A stretch of DNA of 64,000 nucleotides from Pseudoalteromonas rhizosphaerae. Its GTDB lineage: Bacteria; Pseudomonadota; Gammaproteobacteria; Enterobacterales; Alteromonadaceae. The notes under the pieces were generated by a model. It did no database searches, had not been told where the DNA came from, and saw nothing but the letters and a program-made list of their open reading frames with translations. Where the stretch lies: positions 62,001 through 126,000 of the forward strand of contig NZ_CABVLM010000012.1 of the NCBI RefSeq assembly GCF_902498845.1, given 5' to 3'. Made by a program: the position numbers and the translations under genes. Every line of letters begins with the position of its first letter. Within the stretch, counting starts at the first letter, position 1. Shown here in pieces: positions 7,971 through 15,180 of this stretch.

Positions 7971-8995
7971 AAATACTTTATGGCATTCAAGGAACTGGTA
8001 ATGGTCATATAACCCGAGCACGGGTGATGGCGAATGCGTTTAAGCAAATGGGGATTGCTGTAGATTATGTGTTTTCAGGGCGAGCCCAGCAGAATTACTT
8101 TGATATGGACGAGTTTACTAATTATCGCAGTTTTCGGGGGTTATCTTTTACTACTCAAAATGGTCAAGTCAATAGTTACCAAACAGTGAAAAATAGCCGT
8201 ATATGTAGATTACTAAAAGACATAAAGCAGTTAGATGTATCGGGTTATGATTTTGTGTTTAATGACTTTGAACCGATCACTGCATGGGCAGCAAAACGTC
8301 AAGCAGTGCCAGTAATAGGCATGAGTCATCAAGCTGCATTTTTATCACCCAAAGTACCAATGTTTGGCCATAGTTTACTGCGCCGCTCATTAATAAAATA
8401 TTATGCTCCTGCTGATACCTATTTAGGCGTGCATTGGCAGCCATTCGCACAAAATATCATCCCTCCTTTTATTGCTCATCATCGACATGATAATCCGGTC
8501 AATGTTGACAATAAAGTATTGGTATATTTACCTTTTGAAGAACTGCGAAGTGTGATTGATTACTTACAAGATTTTCCTGAAAAAGAATTTTATTGTTACC
8601 ACCCGCAAGCTCAGGATAGTTCATCCGCTAATATTCATCTACGAGCCCCTTCACGTGGTGGCTTTTTAAATGATTTAGCCAATGCCAGTGGTGTGATCGC
8701 AAATGCGGGTTTTGAGCTCTCTAGCGAAGCACTAAAATTAGGTAAAAAACTGTTATTAAAACCATTGTCAGGGCAGTTTGAACAAGACGCCAATGCACAA
8801 ACATTATTAGCAATGAAAGCCGCGCACGTAATGAATTACTTAAACCCTAATGCGTTGGATGACTGGCTCAATAGTACATCACAAAAACAGATTAATTTTC
8901 CAAGTGATCCACAGCCATTAGTTGAGTGGTTAGCAGCTAAACAGTGGCATAACACACAGGAGTTACATCAAAATTTGTGGGCTTCGGTAGGTTAA
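7967..8995 (+). CDS. Glycosyltransferase of the MJ1255/VC2487 type
   Basis: 342 residues, cytosolic, with a GT-B-like arrangement. The N terminus MKILYGIQGTGNGHITRA is the characteristic nucleotide-sugar transferase opening of the family typified by MJ1255 and VC2487. A C-terminal donor-site-like segment ASGVIANAGFELSSEAL (about 241-257) resembles the GGxxxxxE pattern of UDP-sugar transferases. It is translationally coupled to the PAP2 phosphatase (4-bp overlap), suggesting a shared job on a lipid-linked sugar or envelope glycolipid. The acceptor and sugar cannot be told from the sequence. Confidence 0.82.
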   Translation: MKILYGIQGTGNGHITRARVMANAFKQMGIAVDYVFSGRAQQNYFDMDEFTNYRSFRGLSFTTQNGQVNSYQTVKNSRICRLLKDIKQLDVSGYDFVFNDFEPITAWAAKRQAVPVIGMSHQAAFLSPKVPMFGHSLLRRSLIKYYAPADTYLGVHWQPFAQNIIPPFIAHHRHDNPVNVDNKVLVYLPFEELRSVIDYLQDFPEKEFYCYHPQAQDSSSANIHLRAPSRGGFLNDLANASGVIANAGFELSSEALKLGKKLLLKPLSGQFEQDANAQTLLAMKAAHVMNYLNPNALDDWLNSTSQKQINFPSDPQPLVEWLAAKQWHNTQELHQNLWASVG

Positions 8996-9110
8996 ATTCA
9001 AAATCAACGGATTTTTTAAAGCACTGTAGTAAAAAACAATAATAATGTAAGCCAATTGTTAGTTATTTAACTATACTTCGTACTGTGATTTATTTTATAG
9101 GCTGTTGTTA

Positions 9111-10991
9111 ATGAGTTTACTCCAAAATTTGACTATTAAACGTCGTTTACAAGTCAATGCATTAGTTGTTGGTCTCGCTATGGTCGTTATGTTATGCGTC
9201 ATCATCTATGAGGCACGCATTATGCTGAAACTAAATGAAACGATTCAGTATGCTGAAGAGCTCGATATACACGAACTGTCAATGCGTAAGTACGAAAAAG
9301 ACTTTTTGTTTTATAAGCAAGAAAGCAGCTTAGAGTTATTCGATCAAGAATATGAGCAGCTACAGGTTAAAATAAAAATGTTAGCTCAGTTATCAGCCGA
9401 GCTGGATATTGCCACTGCGCAAGTCGAGCAATTTGTAGCACTTGCTAAGCATTATAATGACGACTTTCAAAAAGTTGTAAAATTACAAAAGAAAATTGGT
9501 TTACACCCTAAAGATGCGCTTTATGGCGAACTACGAGATGCTGTGCATCAAATGGAAACGCTGTTAAATAAGCAAGATAACTATCATTTACTCACTTTGA
9601 TGTTACAGCTTAGACGCTCTGAAAAAGATTTTATGCTGCGTTTTGACCTAAAATATTTAACTCGTTTTGAAGATGGTGTATCGCAGCTAGAACGTCAAAT
9701 TCGCAACGAAAACTTGGCTTCAAGTGACCAGTCTGAGCTGTTACGTTTACTTGCAATTTATAAAAGTAAGTTTAAATCGTTAGTTGATGCGCAAGTTGCA
9801 CTCGGTCTGGATTTAGGTTCAGGTGCGCTTGGTAAAATGAGAGACAGCGTTAAACAAAGTGATGATTTAGTCACTTTAATTACGACTGCAACGAAACAAC
9901 AAGTTGAGTCTACTGCTGCACAAGCGCAAATGATCGCTATCGCAATTTTTATTGTTGCCAGCTTACTAGTGATGATTTTGGTGTACTTTACAAGTCGCTC
10001 GATTATCGTCCCAATAGAACGGGTATATCACACCATCAATGAAATTCGCCGCAACAATGATTTACGACTTACAATAGATCATAGTGGTAAAGACGAAGTC
10101 ACGACCATGACGATCGATTTTAATAGTCTCATAAATGATTTTAAAGAACTGATCTATGAAGTGAATACAGCTTTAACAACTTTAAATATAGCTACCGATC
10201 ACTTATCGGAGAGCACCGCAGCAACGAGCTCGGGTATGCAAGAGCAGTTGCATGAAGCTGATATGGTTGCAACCGCCGCTACGGAAATGCAAGCCACCAT
10301 TCAAGACATTTCTCATAATACCGAGGCCGCAGCCAAAAAAGCAGAATCAACTAATCAAAGTGCTCAACAGGGGCGCAAAGAAGTTGAAGCAACGGTTAAG
10401 CAGATCAATCAATTATCCGATTCACTGGGTAATGCCTCTACCGTAGTATCACAGCTTGAAAAAGACGGTGAAACCATTGGCTCAGTATTGGATGTTATTC
10501 GTGGTATTGCTGAACAAACTAATTTACTAGCACTCAATGCCGCAATCGAAGCTGCGCGCGCCGGAGAGCAAGGCCGTGGCTTTGCTGTTGTTGCTGATGA
10601 AGTGCGTTCACTTGCACAGCGTACTCAAGAGTCAACCAAAGAGATTGAGAGCATTATCTCGATTTTACAAGGGCGTACTCAAGAAGTCGTAAGCATAATG
10701 CAACGATGCCGAACACAAGGCGGCGAAAGCGCAGCACAAGCAACAAAAGCGGGTGAACTTCTGAACTCTATTACCGAAGATGTGCAAACTATTATGGAAA
10801 TGAGCACGCATATTGCCACCGCAATTGACGAGCAAAGCCAAGTTGCTTCTGAGGTGAATAAAAACGTCGTGCGTATTCGTGATATCGCCGAAGATGCCTC
10901 AGCTCATTCATCAAAAAATGCACAAACTAGCGAAGAGGTATCAGAGCAAGCAAGAGTGCTTTACGCCGCGATAGATAAGTTTAAGGTTTAA
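9111..10991 (+). CDS. Methyl-accepting chemotaxis protein with HBM-type sensor
   Basis: 626 residues from ATG 9111; an upstream TTG at 9105 is in frame but less likely. TM1 spans about 16-36. A long helical periplasmic region (about 38-258) carries two related motifs, RKYEKDFLF and RRSEKDFML, typical of helical bimodular (HBM) sensor domains. TM2 spans about 274-294, followed by HAMP and a cytoplasmic signalling domain with the hairpin tip EQTNLLALNAAIEAARAGEQ and flanking methylation helices. No C-terminal CheR-binding pentapeptide is seen. It is monocistronic: 115 bp after the glycosyltransferase and followed by a terminator. Known HBM receptors sense TCA-cycle acids or polyamines; the ligand here is unknown. 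Confidence 0.93.
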   Translation: MSLLQNLTIKRRLQVNALVVGLAMVVMLCVIIYEARIMLKLNETIQYAEELDIHELSMRKYEKDFLFYKQESSLELFDQEYEQLQVKIKMLAQLSAELDIATAQVEQFVALAKHYNDDFQKVVKLQKKIGLHPKDALYGELRDAVHQMETLLNKQDNYHLLTLMLQLRRSEKDFMLRFDLKYLTRFEDGVSQLERQIRNENLASSDQSELLRLLAIYKSKFKSLVDAQVALGLDLGSGALGKMRDSVKQSDDLVTLITTATKQQVESTAAQAQMIAIAIFIVASLLVMILVYFTSRSIIVPIERVYHTINEIRRNNDLRLTIDHSGKDEVTTMTIDFNSLINDFKELIYEVNTALTTLNIATDHLSESTAATSSGMQEQLHEADMVATAATEMQATIQDISHNTEAAAKKAESTNQSAQQGRKEVEATVKQINQLSDSLGNASTVVSQLEKDGETIGSVLDVIRGIAEQTNLLALNAAIEAARAGEQGRGFAVVADEVRSLAQRTQESTKEIESIISILQGRTQEVVSIMQRCRTQGGESAAQATKAGELLNSITEDVQTIMEMSTHIATAIDEQSQVASEVNKNVVRIRDIAEDASAHSSKNAQTSEEVSEQARVLYAAIDKFKV

Positions 10992-11001
10992 AAACAGCAG
11001 C

Positions 11002-11036
11002 TAGGTTCTAGGGTTTAGGCGCTAGGAGTTAGCTGA
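11002..11036. repeat. Heptamer array (CTAGGNN type, 5 degenerate units)
   Basis: Starting 10 bp after the chemoreceptor stop, five 7-bp units run in register: CTAGGTT, CTAGGGT, TTAGGCG, CTAGGAG, TTAGCTG. Read on the minus strand they match the CCTAGNN heptamers at 12649-12683, also five units. A shorter related run lies at 11998-12017. Confidence 0.7.
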
Positions 11037-11048
11037 GCTTTAAGCGCT

Positions 11049-11098
11049 AAGCCATAAGTTTTAAGCAGCCCTGAGTTGTTTGAAAGTTATGGCTTTTT
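11049..11098 (+). terminator. Probable terminator of the chemoreceptor gene
   Basis: AAGCCATAA (11049-11057) pairs perfectly with TTATGGCTT (11087-11095), followed by a run of Ts to 11099. The 29-nt loop is long for an intrinsic terminator, so the call is moderate. Confidence 0.5.
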
Positions 11099-11123
11099 TG
11101 TTTGGATAATTAAATAAGCGCCG

Positions 11124-11185
11124 CGCCTCTGAGCCTCTTTGTAAATATTTCAATTAAAGATCTTTTGCACAAAGAGAAGGGAGTG
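11124..11185. repeat. Diverged interspersed repeat, copy 1
   Basis: About 62 bp containing CCTCTTTGTA...TTTTGCACAAAGAGAAGGGA. Its ends CTCTTTGT and ACAAAGAG are inverted, so it can fold as a hairpin. A diverged direct copy lies at 11339-11400. No coding potential was seen. Confidence 0.6.
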
Positions 11186-11236
11186 AAAAGCTTCTGGTTT
11201 TGAGCAACGAGCTGCGGGTATACGCCTAGCTCCATT

Positions 11237-11300
11237 GTAGGTCGTCATTTATGGCGAAAATCAATTAACTATTGGAATTGACTGCTAAAGCACGACCTAC
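11237..11300. repeat. Palindromic element with GTAGGTCGT ends
   Basis: GTAGGTCGT (11237-11245) and ACGACCTAC (11292-11300) are perfect 9-bp inverted ends, with an inner TCAATT/AATTGA pair. The roughly 64-bp unit would fold into a stem-loop. It resembles small REP or MITE-like intergenic elements. It sits between the two copies of the 62-bp repeat. Confidence 0.6.
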
Positions 11301-11338
11301 GCCAACCTCAGCCTTTAGGCCCTACCTCTAAAACGCAG

Positions 11339-11400
11339 CGTCTCTTGACCTCTTTGTGAATAATTCACTAAATTTTTTTGCACACAGAGAAGGGAATGAG
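11339..11400. repeat. Diverged interspersed repeat, copy 2
   Basis: Direct, diverged copy of the element at 11124-11185: CCTCTTTGTG...TTTTTTGCACACAGAGAAGGGA, with the outer pairing partly kept. The two copies lie about 215 bp apart around a palindromic element. Confidence 0.6.
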
Positions 11401-11563
11401 CAGTAAATGAAGGAAACTTAGCGCTTAGTATTGGCATGCTTAAATAACTGATAATCTAACATGAATATTACTAAGCGATTGAATCAAAATAGCAACTCCG
11501 CTATGGTTAAACCATCAATAACAATAAATTAAAAACGAGTTATTCTACAGGCTCGTTAGGATT

Positions 11564-11836
11564 ATGAGAGTATCAATGAAACTTTTAAGCTGGATTTTAC
11601 TGATATTATTTATATTATCTTATGGTGGTTCTGCATTATTTTGTTCAGGTTTTGTTGATATTATTGAGCCAAATTTTGGTGAATGCTTTAACAGTGGTGT
11701 TTCATATTTTGATTATTTTCCAAAAGGTCAGTCTCCTCTTGAAATGTTAGGTGTAAAACTAATTGCGGCATGCTTAGTAATATCATTTGTTATTGGTTTT
11801 ATTTATCATAAGTTTAAAGTCAGAAAGCAACCCTAA
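11564..11836 (+). CDS. Small two-helix membrane protein of unknown function
   Basis: 90 residues from ATG 11564; ATG 11576 (86 residues) is an alternative with GAGAG in front. The N-terminal helix (about 5-27) could be a signal anchor. A second helix (about 64-82) is followed by a basic tail (HKFKVRKQP). The central 35-residue loop contains two or three cysteines (FCSGFVDII, FGECFNSG), which would face the periplasm. The composition is AT-rich compared with neighbours. I do not recognise the family. It stands alone in a repeat-rich stretch with no operon partners. Confidence 0.55.
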   Translation: MRVSMKLLSWILLILFILSYGGSALFCSGFVDIIEPNFGECFNSGVSYFDYFPKGQSPLEMLGVKLIAACLVISFVIGFIYHKFKVRKQP

Positions 11837-11997
11837 CATATATGAGTCTTAACTCAGTCAATAGGCAATAGTATTACCTTTAACGGTTTAAATTCGGTAA
11901 CGGCCAACTTAAAATCAATAAACAAATTTGTTTACATCGTCTGTCGATGCAGCTGTAAGTAGCTTACGGCAATCAGACTATTTAGGGCTTATTAAAA

Positions 11998-12017
11998 CCT
12001 AAAACCTAGTTACCTAG
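11998..12017. repeat. Short CCTAG-type heptamer run
   Basis: CCTAAAA, CCTAGTT, then ACCTAGC: a short degenerate version of the heptamer arrays at 11002-11036 and 12649-12683. It lies in a gene-free stretch (11837-12130) in which I see no other feature. Confidence 0.45.
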
Positions 12018-12130
12018 CACCTTCTCGTTACGCTTCGCTACACTCAACCACAACCACAACCACATAGTTAACTTTAACGCCGAGCTGCGCTAACTTTCAC
12101 CTTGAACCTTTTAACTCGCTAACTATACTC

Positions 12131-12254
12131 TCGCAAACTCGCAAACTCGCAAACTCGCAAACTCGCAAACTCGCAAACTCGCAAACTCGCAAACTCGCAA
12201 ACTCGCAAACTCGCAAACTCGCAAACTCGCAAACTCGCAAACTCGCAAACTCGC
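12131..12254. repeat. Perfect 8-bp tandem array, 15.5 copies
   Basis: TCGCAAAC is repeated 15 times without a single mismatch (12131-12250), then TCGC (12251-12254). On the minus strand this reads GCGAGTTT repeats beginning right at the stop codon of the DUF971 gene. Perfect short repeats of this length are prone to slippage, so copy number probably varies between strains. The repeat keeps some frames open by chance and creates spurious minus-strand ORFs. Confidence 0.97.
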
Positions 12255-12628
12255 TAAGGTACAAACTTGATCGGTACGCTGTCTTTATTGGCTTGATGTT
12301 CTGCGAGGCGTTGTTGGTAGGTTTGCCATAAATCGTCATGTTGGGCTTGTAGGTGGGTGAAGTATGCCCAGCTGAATAAGCCGCTGTTGTGGCCATCATC
12401 AAAGTCTAAACGCAGTGCGTAGTGGCCGACGGGTTCTATCTGTTTAATATTCACTGATTGCTTATTAAGTACGAGTTTCATCGGTTCGTTGCCGTGGCCT
12501 TGTACTTCGGCAGAGGGGGAGTGAACACGTAGAAACTCACAGCTAAAGGTGCAATGGCTGTTATCGTCAAAATAAACATCAAGGGTTTTACTAACGGTGT
12601 GATGATGTACCTTGATCACTTGCTTCAT
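12254..12628 (-). CDS. DUF971-family protein (gamma-butyrobetaine hydroxylase N-terminal-like)
   Basis: 124 residues. The FSCEFLRVHSPSAEVQGHG core and GHYALRLDFDDGHNSGLFSW segment identify the DUF971 / GBBH-like N-terminal domain. This small zinc-binding-type domain occurs alone in proteobacteria and is fused to dioxygenases in eukaryotes. In many gammaproteobacteria it is encoded next to hslVU, as here: hslU lies 61 bp upstream on the same strand, so it may be the last gene of that operon. Its biochemical role is unsettled. The stop codon abuts a perfect octamer array, suggesting that a sequence expansion has reached the very end of the gene. Confidence 0.85.
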   Translation of the reverse strand: MKQVIKVHHHTVSKTLDVYFDDNSHCTFSCEFLRVHSPSAEVQGHGNEPMKLVLNKQSVNIKQIEPVGHYALRLDFDDGHNSGLFSWAYFTHLQAQHDDLWQTYQQRLAEHQANKDSVPIKFVP

Positions 12629-12648
12629 TGTTATACCTTTGTGATTAA

Positions 12649-12683
12649 CCTAGAACCTAGAACCTAGGCCCTAGATCCTAGTT
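12649..12683. repeat. Heptamer array CCTAGNN, 5 units
   Basis: CCTAGAA, CCTAGAA, CCTAGGC, CCTAGAT, CCTAGTT in perfect 7-bp register between the hslU stop and the DUF971 start. It is the inverse orientation of the array at 11002-11036, with the same unit number. It occupies most of a 61-bp operon gap and must be transcribed if DUF971 is cotranscribed with hslVU. Confidence 0.85.
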
Positions 12684-12689
12684 TTAAAA

Positions 12690-14018
12690 TTAAAGAATAA
12701 AGCGGCTTAGGTCTTCATCTTCAACTAACGCACCTAAGTGCTGCTCTACATAAGCGGCGTCAATCACGATGCTGCTGCCTGCCTGCTCGGATGCATCATA
12801 GGAAATTTCTTCCATTAGTTTTTCCATCACAGTGTGTAGACGACGAGCACCGATGTTTTCGGTTTTTTCATTAACTTGCCATGCCGCTTTGGCAATGCGC
12901 TCGATGGCGTCATCGCTAAACTCTACACTTACTTGCTCTGTTTTAAGTAGTGCATGTTGTTGCTCGGTCAGTGAGGCATGTGGTTCGGTTAAAATACGTT
13001 TAAAGTCGTCAGCGGTTAATGCTTCAAGCTCTACACGAATAGGTAAGCGACCTTGTAGTTCTGGGATCATGTCAGATGGTTTTGCCATTTGGAATGCGCC
13101 AGAGGCAATAAACAACATATGGTCAGTTTTCACCATGCCATGCTTAGTGCTCACGGTTGAGCCCTCAATCAGTGGCAGTAAGTCACGCTGTACGCCTTCA
13201 CGGCTTACATCTGGACCTGATGATTCACCGCGTTTACAGATTTTGTCTATCTCGTCGATAAACACAATACCGTTTTGTTCGGCTGCGAAGATTGCTTGCT
13301 CTTTTAGCTCTTCAGGGTTTACTAATTTAGAGGCTTCTTCTTCAACCAATAATTTAAACGCTTCTTTAATTTTAAGTTTGCGTTTAGTGCGCTTGTCACC
13401 CGCCATATTTTGGAACATGCCTTGCAGCTGGTTGGTCATTTCTTCCATACCAGGAGGTGCCATGATCTCAACATTTGGTTGTGCTTGAGCTAAATCAATA
13501 TCAATTTCTTTATCGTCTAATTGACCTTCGCGTAATTTTTTACGGAAGATCTGACGCGTTGAAGATCCTTCATCGCGTTGGCTTTCACCAGACGAATCTT
13601 TAGCTGGAGTCAGTAGTGCATCTAAAATACGTTCTTCGGCAGCTTCTTCTGCGCGATGTTTGAATTTTTTAGTTTGTTGCTCACGGGTCATTTTGATTGA
13701 TACATCAACCAAGTCGCGAATGATGGTTTCAACTTCTTTACCAACATAGCCCACTTCAGTGAACTTAGTCGCTTCGACTTTAATGAAAGGCGCGTTGGCA
13801 AGTTTTGCTAAACGACGGGCAATTTCAGTTTTACCAACACCGGTTGGACCGATCATCAGGATATTCTTCGGCGTTACTTCAGCGCGAAGATCTTCATCTA
13901 ATTGCATGCGGCGCCAGCGATTACGAAGGGCAATAGCCACTGCTTTTTTTGCTTTTGCTTGACCAATTATATGCAGGTCAAGTTCATGAACGATTTCTCT
14001 GGGAGTCATATCAGACAT
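12690..14018 (-). CDS. hslU: ATP-dependent protease HslVU, ATPase subunit
   Basis: AAA+ unfoldase that forms hexamers and feeds proteins to the HslV peptidase; cytosolic heat-shock protease. 442 residues, matching E. coli HslU. The N terminus SDMTPREIVHELDLHIIGQ is typical; Walker A is GPTGVGKTEIARRL (about 54-67), Walker B is GIVFIDEIDKI, and the I domain lies between them. The C terminus EDEDLSRFIL carries the tail that inserts into HslV. It follows hslV by 11 bp on the same strand. Confidence 0.97.
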   Translation of the reverse strand: MSDMTPREIVHELDLHIIGQAKAKKAVAIALRNRWRRMQLDEDLRAEVTPKNILMIGPTGVGKTEIARRLAKLANAPFIKVEATKFTEVGYVGKEVETIIRDLVDVSIKMTREQQTKKFKHRAEEAAEERILDALLTPAKDSSGESQRDEGSSTRQIFRKKLREGQLDDKEIDIDLAQAQPNVEIMAPPGMEEMTNQLQGMFQNMAGDKRTKRKLKIKEAFKLLVEEEASKLVNPEELKEQAIFAAEQNGIVFIDEIDKICKRGESSGPDVSREGVQRDLLPLIEGSTVSTKHGMVKTDHMLFIASGAFQMAKPSDMIPELQGRLPIRVELEALTADDFKRILTEPHASLTEQQHALLKTEQVSVEFSDDAIERIAKAAWQVNEKTENIGARRLHTVMEKLMEEISYDASEQAGSSIVIDAAYVEQHLGALVEDEDLSRFIL

Positions 14019-14029
14019 AGCAGTTCCTA

Positions 14030-14548
14030 TTACAATTCTTCGATGGTTTGAAAGTTATTTGTGAATACACAAATGTTGCCGGCAATTGTCAGGCTTTTTT
14101 CAACAATTTCGCGGGCGCTTAAATCGGTGTTTTCAAGTAGGGCAGTTGCAGCTGATTGGGCAAAGTTACCACCACTACCAATGGCAATTAAATCATTTTC
14201 AGGCTGCACAACATCACCGTTACCAGTAATTATCAGTGAGGCTGTGGAGTCGGCAACAGCAAGCAATGCTTCGAGTTTGCGCAAGGCGCGATCGCTACGC
14301 CAATCTTTAGCCATTTCAACAGCGGCTTTGGTTAGGTTGCCTTGGTGCATTTCAAGCTTGCTTTCAAAACGTTCGAACAGGGTGAAGGCATCAGCAGTGC
14401 CGCCAGCAAAACCGGCGATCACTTTGCCATTATAAAGGCGTCGAACTTTGCGGGCGTTGCCCTTCATTACGGTGTTACCAAGTGAAACTTGGCCATCGCC
14501 ACCAATGACGACTTTATCGCCGCGACGTACACTTACAATAGTGGTCAT
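14030..14548 (-). CDS. hslV: ATP-dependent protease HslVU, peptidase subunit
   Basis: Proteasome-beta-like threonine peptidase. The correct start is the ATG at 14548, giving MTTIVSVRRGDKVV: removal of Met exposes the catalytic Thr1, and a GAGGA ribosome site lies 5 bp upstream. An in-frame ATG at 14563 would bury the threonine and is unlikely. The product has 172 residues, near the E. coli length, and shows GGDGQVSLGNTVMKGNARKVRRL, typical of HslV. It is the first gene of the hslVU operon. Confidence 0.97.
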   Translation of the reverse strand: MTTIVSVRRGDKVVIGGDGQVSLGNTVMKGNARKVRRLYNGKVIAGFAGGTADAFTLFERFESKLEMHQGNLTKAAVEMAKDWRSDRALRKLEALLAVADSTASLIITGNGDVVQPENDLIAIGSGGNFAQSAATALLENTDLSAREIVEKSLTIAGNICVFTNNFQTIEEL

Positions 14549-14628
14549 GTTATTCCTCATCATCGAGTCGCAGGGGCGACTCGTTAAAAGCGATTGATGA
14601 TGAGTTAATATGGGTTAATGGGCTAAAA

Positions 14629-15159
14629 TCAAGTCCAATTCCAAATTCCGCAACCAGTTATTTTGCTACGCTTTAGTTTGTTTTTATCACTTTCGGCTAA
14701 ACGTTTGGTTTTATAAGGACCTAAACGCACTTTATACCAGACACCGTTAGTGCCGGTTGTTTCACGAATTTCGGCGATTAATCCGGCAAATGCGATTTTA
14801 GCTTTTAAGGTTTCTGCTTGGCCATGGGTTCTGAACGAGCCGCATTGCATTACATAAGGGCCTTTTTGTTCAAGCTCTCTTACTTCAACTTGAATTTCAT
14901 GCTCTTTGATTTCTTTTATGAATTCAGGAGGGCGTGGTTTAGGCAACTCTTGTTGCACTTTTGCAGGTGTTGGGTTTGCTTGTTGTTCAACCAGCTTTGG
15001 ATCTGCATTGGTTTTGACATACCATAAACCAAAACTAAAACCGCCAACAAGTAGTACGGTAACCAGTACTAATAATACGGGGAATGGTTTTTTCGGTGGC
15101 GCTGTTTTTTTGCTATTACGGTTGCCCGGTTTTTTATTAATAAAATCGTGTTGTGCCAT
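14629..15159 (-). CDS. ftsN: Cell division protein FtsN-like, SPOR domain
   Basis: 176 residues. A short basic cytoplasmic N terminus (about 1-25), a transmembrane helix PVLLVLVTVLLVGGFSFGLW (about 27-46), a proline- and glutamate-rich periplasmic linker, and a C-terminal SPOR domain (about 98-174) starting GPYVMQCGSFRT. SPOR domains bind denuded septal peptidoglycan, and FtsN triggers septal synthesis. It is much shorter than E. coli FtsN (about 319 residues) because the linker is short. Position between priA and hslV is the conserved ftsN location. It lies 21 bp downstream of the priA stop on the same strand. Confidence 0.88.
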   Translation of the reverse strand: MAQHDFINKKPGNRNSKKTAPPKKPFPVLLVLVTVLLVGGFSFGLWYVKTNADPKLVEQQANPTPAKVQQELPKPRPPEFIKEIKEHEIQVEVRELEQKGPYVMQCGSFRTHGQAETLKAKIAFAGLIAEIRETTGTNGVWYKVRLGPYKTKRLAESDKNKLKRSKITGCGIWNWT

Positions 15160-15180
15160 GGTGGTATTGGGCTTCTAACC

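Noticed and set aside
12097..12402. 101-codon minus-strand ORF with repeated SLRVCEFA peptide
   Set aside because: The peptide comes entirely from the octamer tandem array read in another frame and from sequence antiparallel to the DUF971 gene; there is no ribosome site and the DUF971 frame is clearly the real one.
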